Of a stretch of 64,000 nt of DNA, positions 63,919 through 64,000 are shown piece by piece. Within the stretch, counting starts at the first letter, position 1; the number at the start of each line of letters is the position of its first letter. This DNA comes from an uncultured Bacteroidia bacterium (GTDB lineage: Bacteria > Bacteroidota > Bacteroidia > Bacteroidales > Prolixibacteraceae). The notes beneath the pieces are model-generated. The model was not told the DNA's origin. It saw only the letters and a program-made list of their open reading frames with translations, and searched no databases. The stretch spans positions 1 through 64,000 of the forward strand of contig CAIVMQ010000085.1 of assembly GCA_903907075.1 (NCBI GenBank). The letters are read 5' to 3'. The position numbers were made by a program, and so were the translations under genes.

Positions 63919-64000
63919 ATGGCAACAAAGGATCTTTCAGCATATAATCATGAGTCTGTTCCAAATGGAAGTAGTATGAAATTTGGAATTGTTGTTTCTG
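63919..64000 (+). CDS. ribH: 6,7-dimethyl-8-ribityllumazine synthase, truncated by the window end
   Basis: Only the first 27 residues are present. They read MATKDLSAYNHESVPNGSSM then KFGIVVS, the usual start of Bacteroidota lumazine synthase, ending at the first beta strand of the fold. It catalyses the penultimate step of riboflavin synthesis. The rest lies beyond 64000, so the identity rests on a short N-terminal match. Confidence 0.75.
   Translation, partial: MATKDLSAYNHESVPNGSSMKFGIVVS

Noticed and set aside
1-64000. CRISPR array, transposase or phage genes
   Set aside because: No repeated spacer pattern, no transposase motif and no phage structural genes were seen.

Overview
The window looks like a contiguous stretch of chromosome from a Bacteroidota bacterium, most likely a member of the Bacteroidia. 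It is AT-rich and densely packed. The evidence is lineage-typical families (a DUF5606 protein, DUF5777 barrel, DUF6340 lipoprotein, long NusB, PorT-like barrel, fused E1 alpha/beta), promoters of the TTTG / TAnnTTTG type, and a BtuB/BtuG-style surface cobalamin uptake locus. I see no insertion sequence, prophage, CRISPR array or obvious foreign island; nearly everything is core or niche metabolism. The order within the phylum is a guess.

Layout. 1-672 is AT-rich and non-coding, ending in the promoter of an XRE regulator. 1-10.5 kb: pyrK-pyrD, a serine hydrolase, a 2-oxo acid dehydrogenase E2 and fused E1, flavodoxin, a peptidoglycan glucosaminidase, methylglyoxal synthase and an exported MsrB. 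10.5-20.8 kb: a repeat-structured msrB leader, a TPR protein, gyrA, clpC, mazG, phoH, purC and a DUF5606 protein. 20.9-26.9 kb: a TonB receptor, a GH109-like oxidoreductase-fold protein, a membrane zinc peptidase, a secreted Lys-rich peptide, a DUF502 protein and an open frame without a normal start. 27.0-28.6 kb: pabB-pabC. 28.8-32.2 kb: an exported multi-c-heme / DUF5777 / YceI / OB-fold operon. 33.2-38.5 kb: a TolC-adaptor-RND efflux operon followed by tRNA-Arg(CCG).

38.7-42.3 kb: an HD protein, an exonuclease-GIY-YIG fusion and a photolyase. 42.4-48.6 kb: threonine aldolase, rhomboid, then nusB-DUF1573-yajC-ybbR-coaE-TerB/DnaJ, a compact run serving transcription, secretion and cofactor synthesis. 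48.7-57.9 kb: a PorT-like barrel, a SpoIIE phosphatase, fabG, a Ste24-type peptidase, a DUF6340 lipoprotein with a DUF2007-Usp-Usp protein, and pepD. 58.1-62.7 kb: a cobalamin riboswitch controlling an accessory lipoprotein, a BtuB-like receptor and a BtuG-like propeller lipoprotein. The window ends with a PAP2 phosphatase, YwbE and the first codons of ribH.

The two most coherent multi-gene systems are the riboswitch-controlled cobalamin capture operon, whose first lipoprotein has no assigned role, and the 28.8-32.2 kb envelope redox operon, whose function is not known to me. Smaller points of interest are a nested-repeat region before msrB, a translational-switch hairpin touching the start codon of the cobalamin operon, a coding-like frame with no ATG/GTG/TTG start, and convergent gene pairs whose stop codons lie inside shared terminators.
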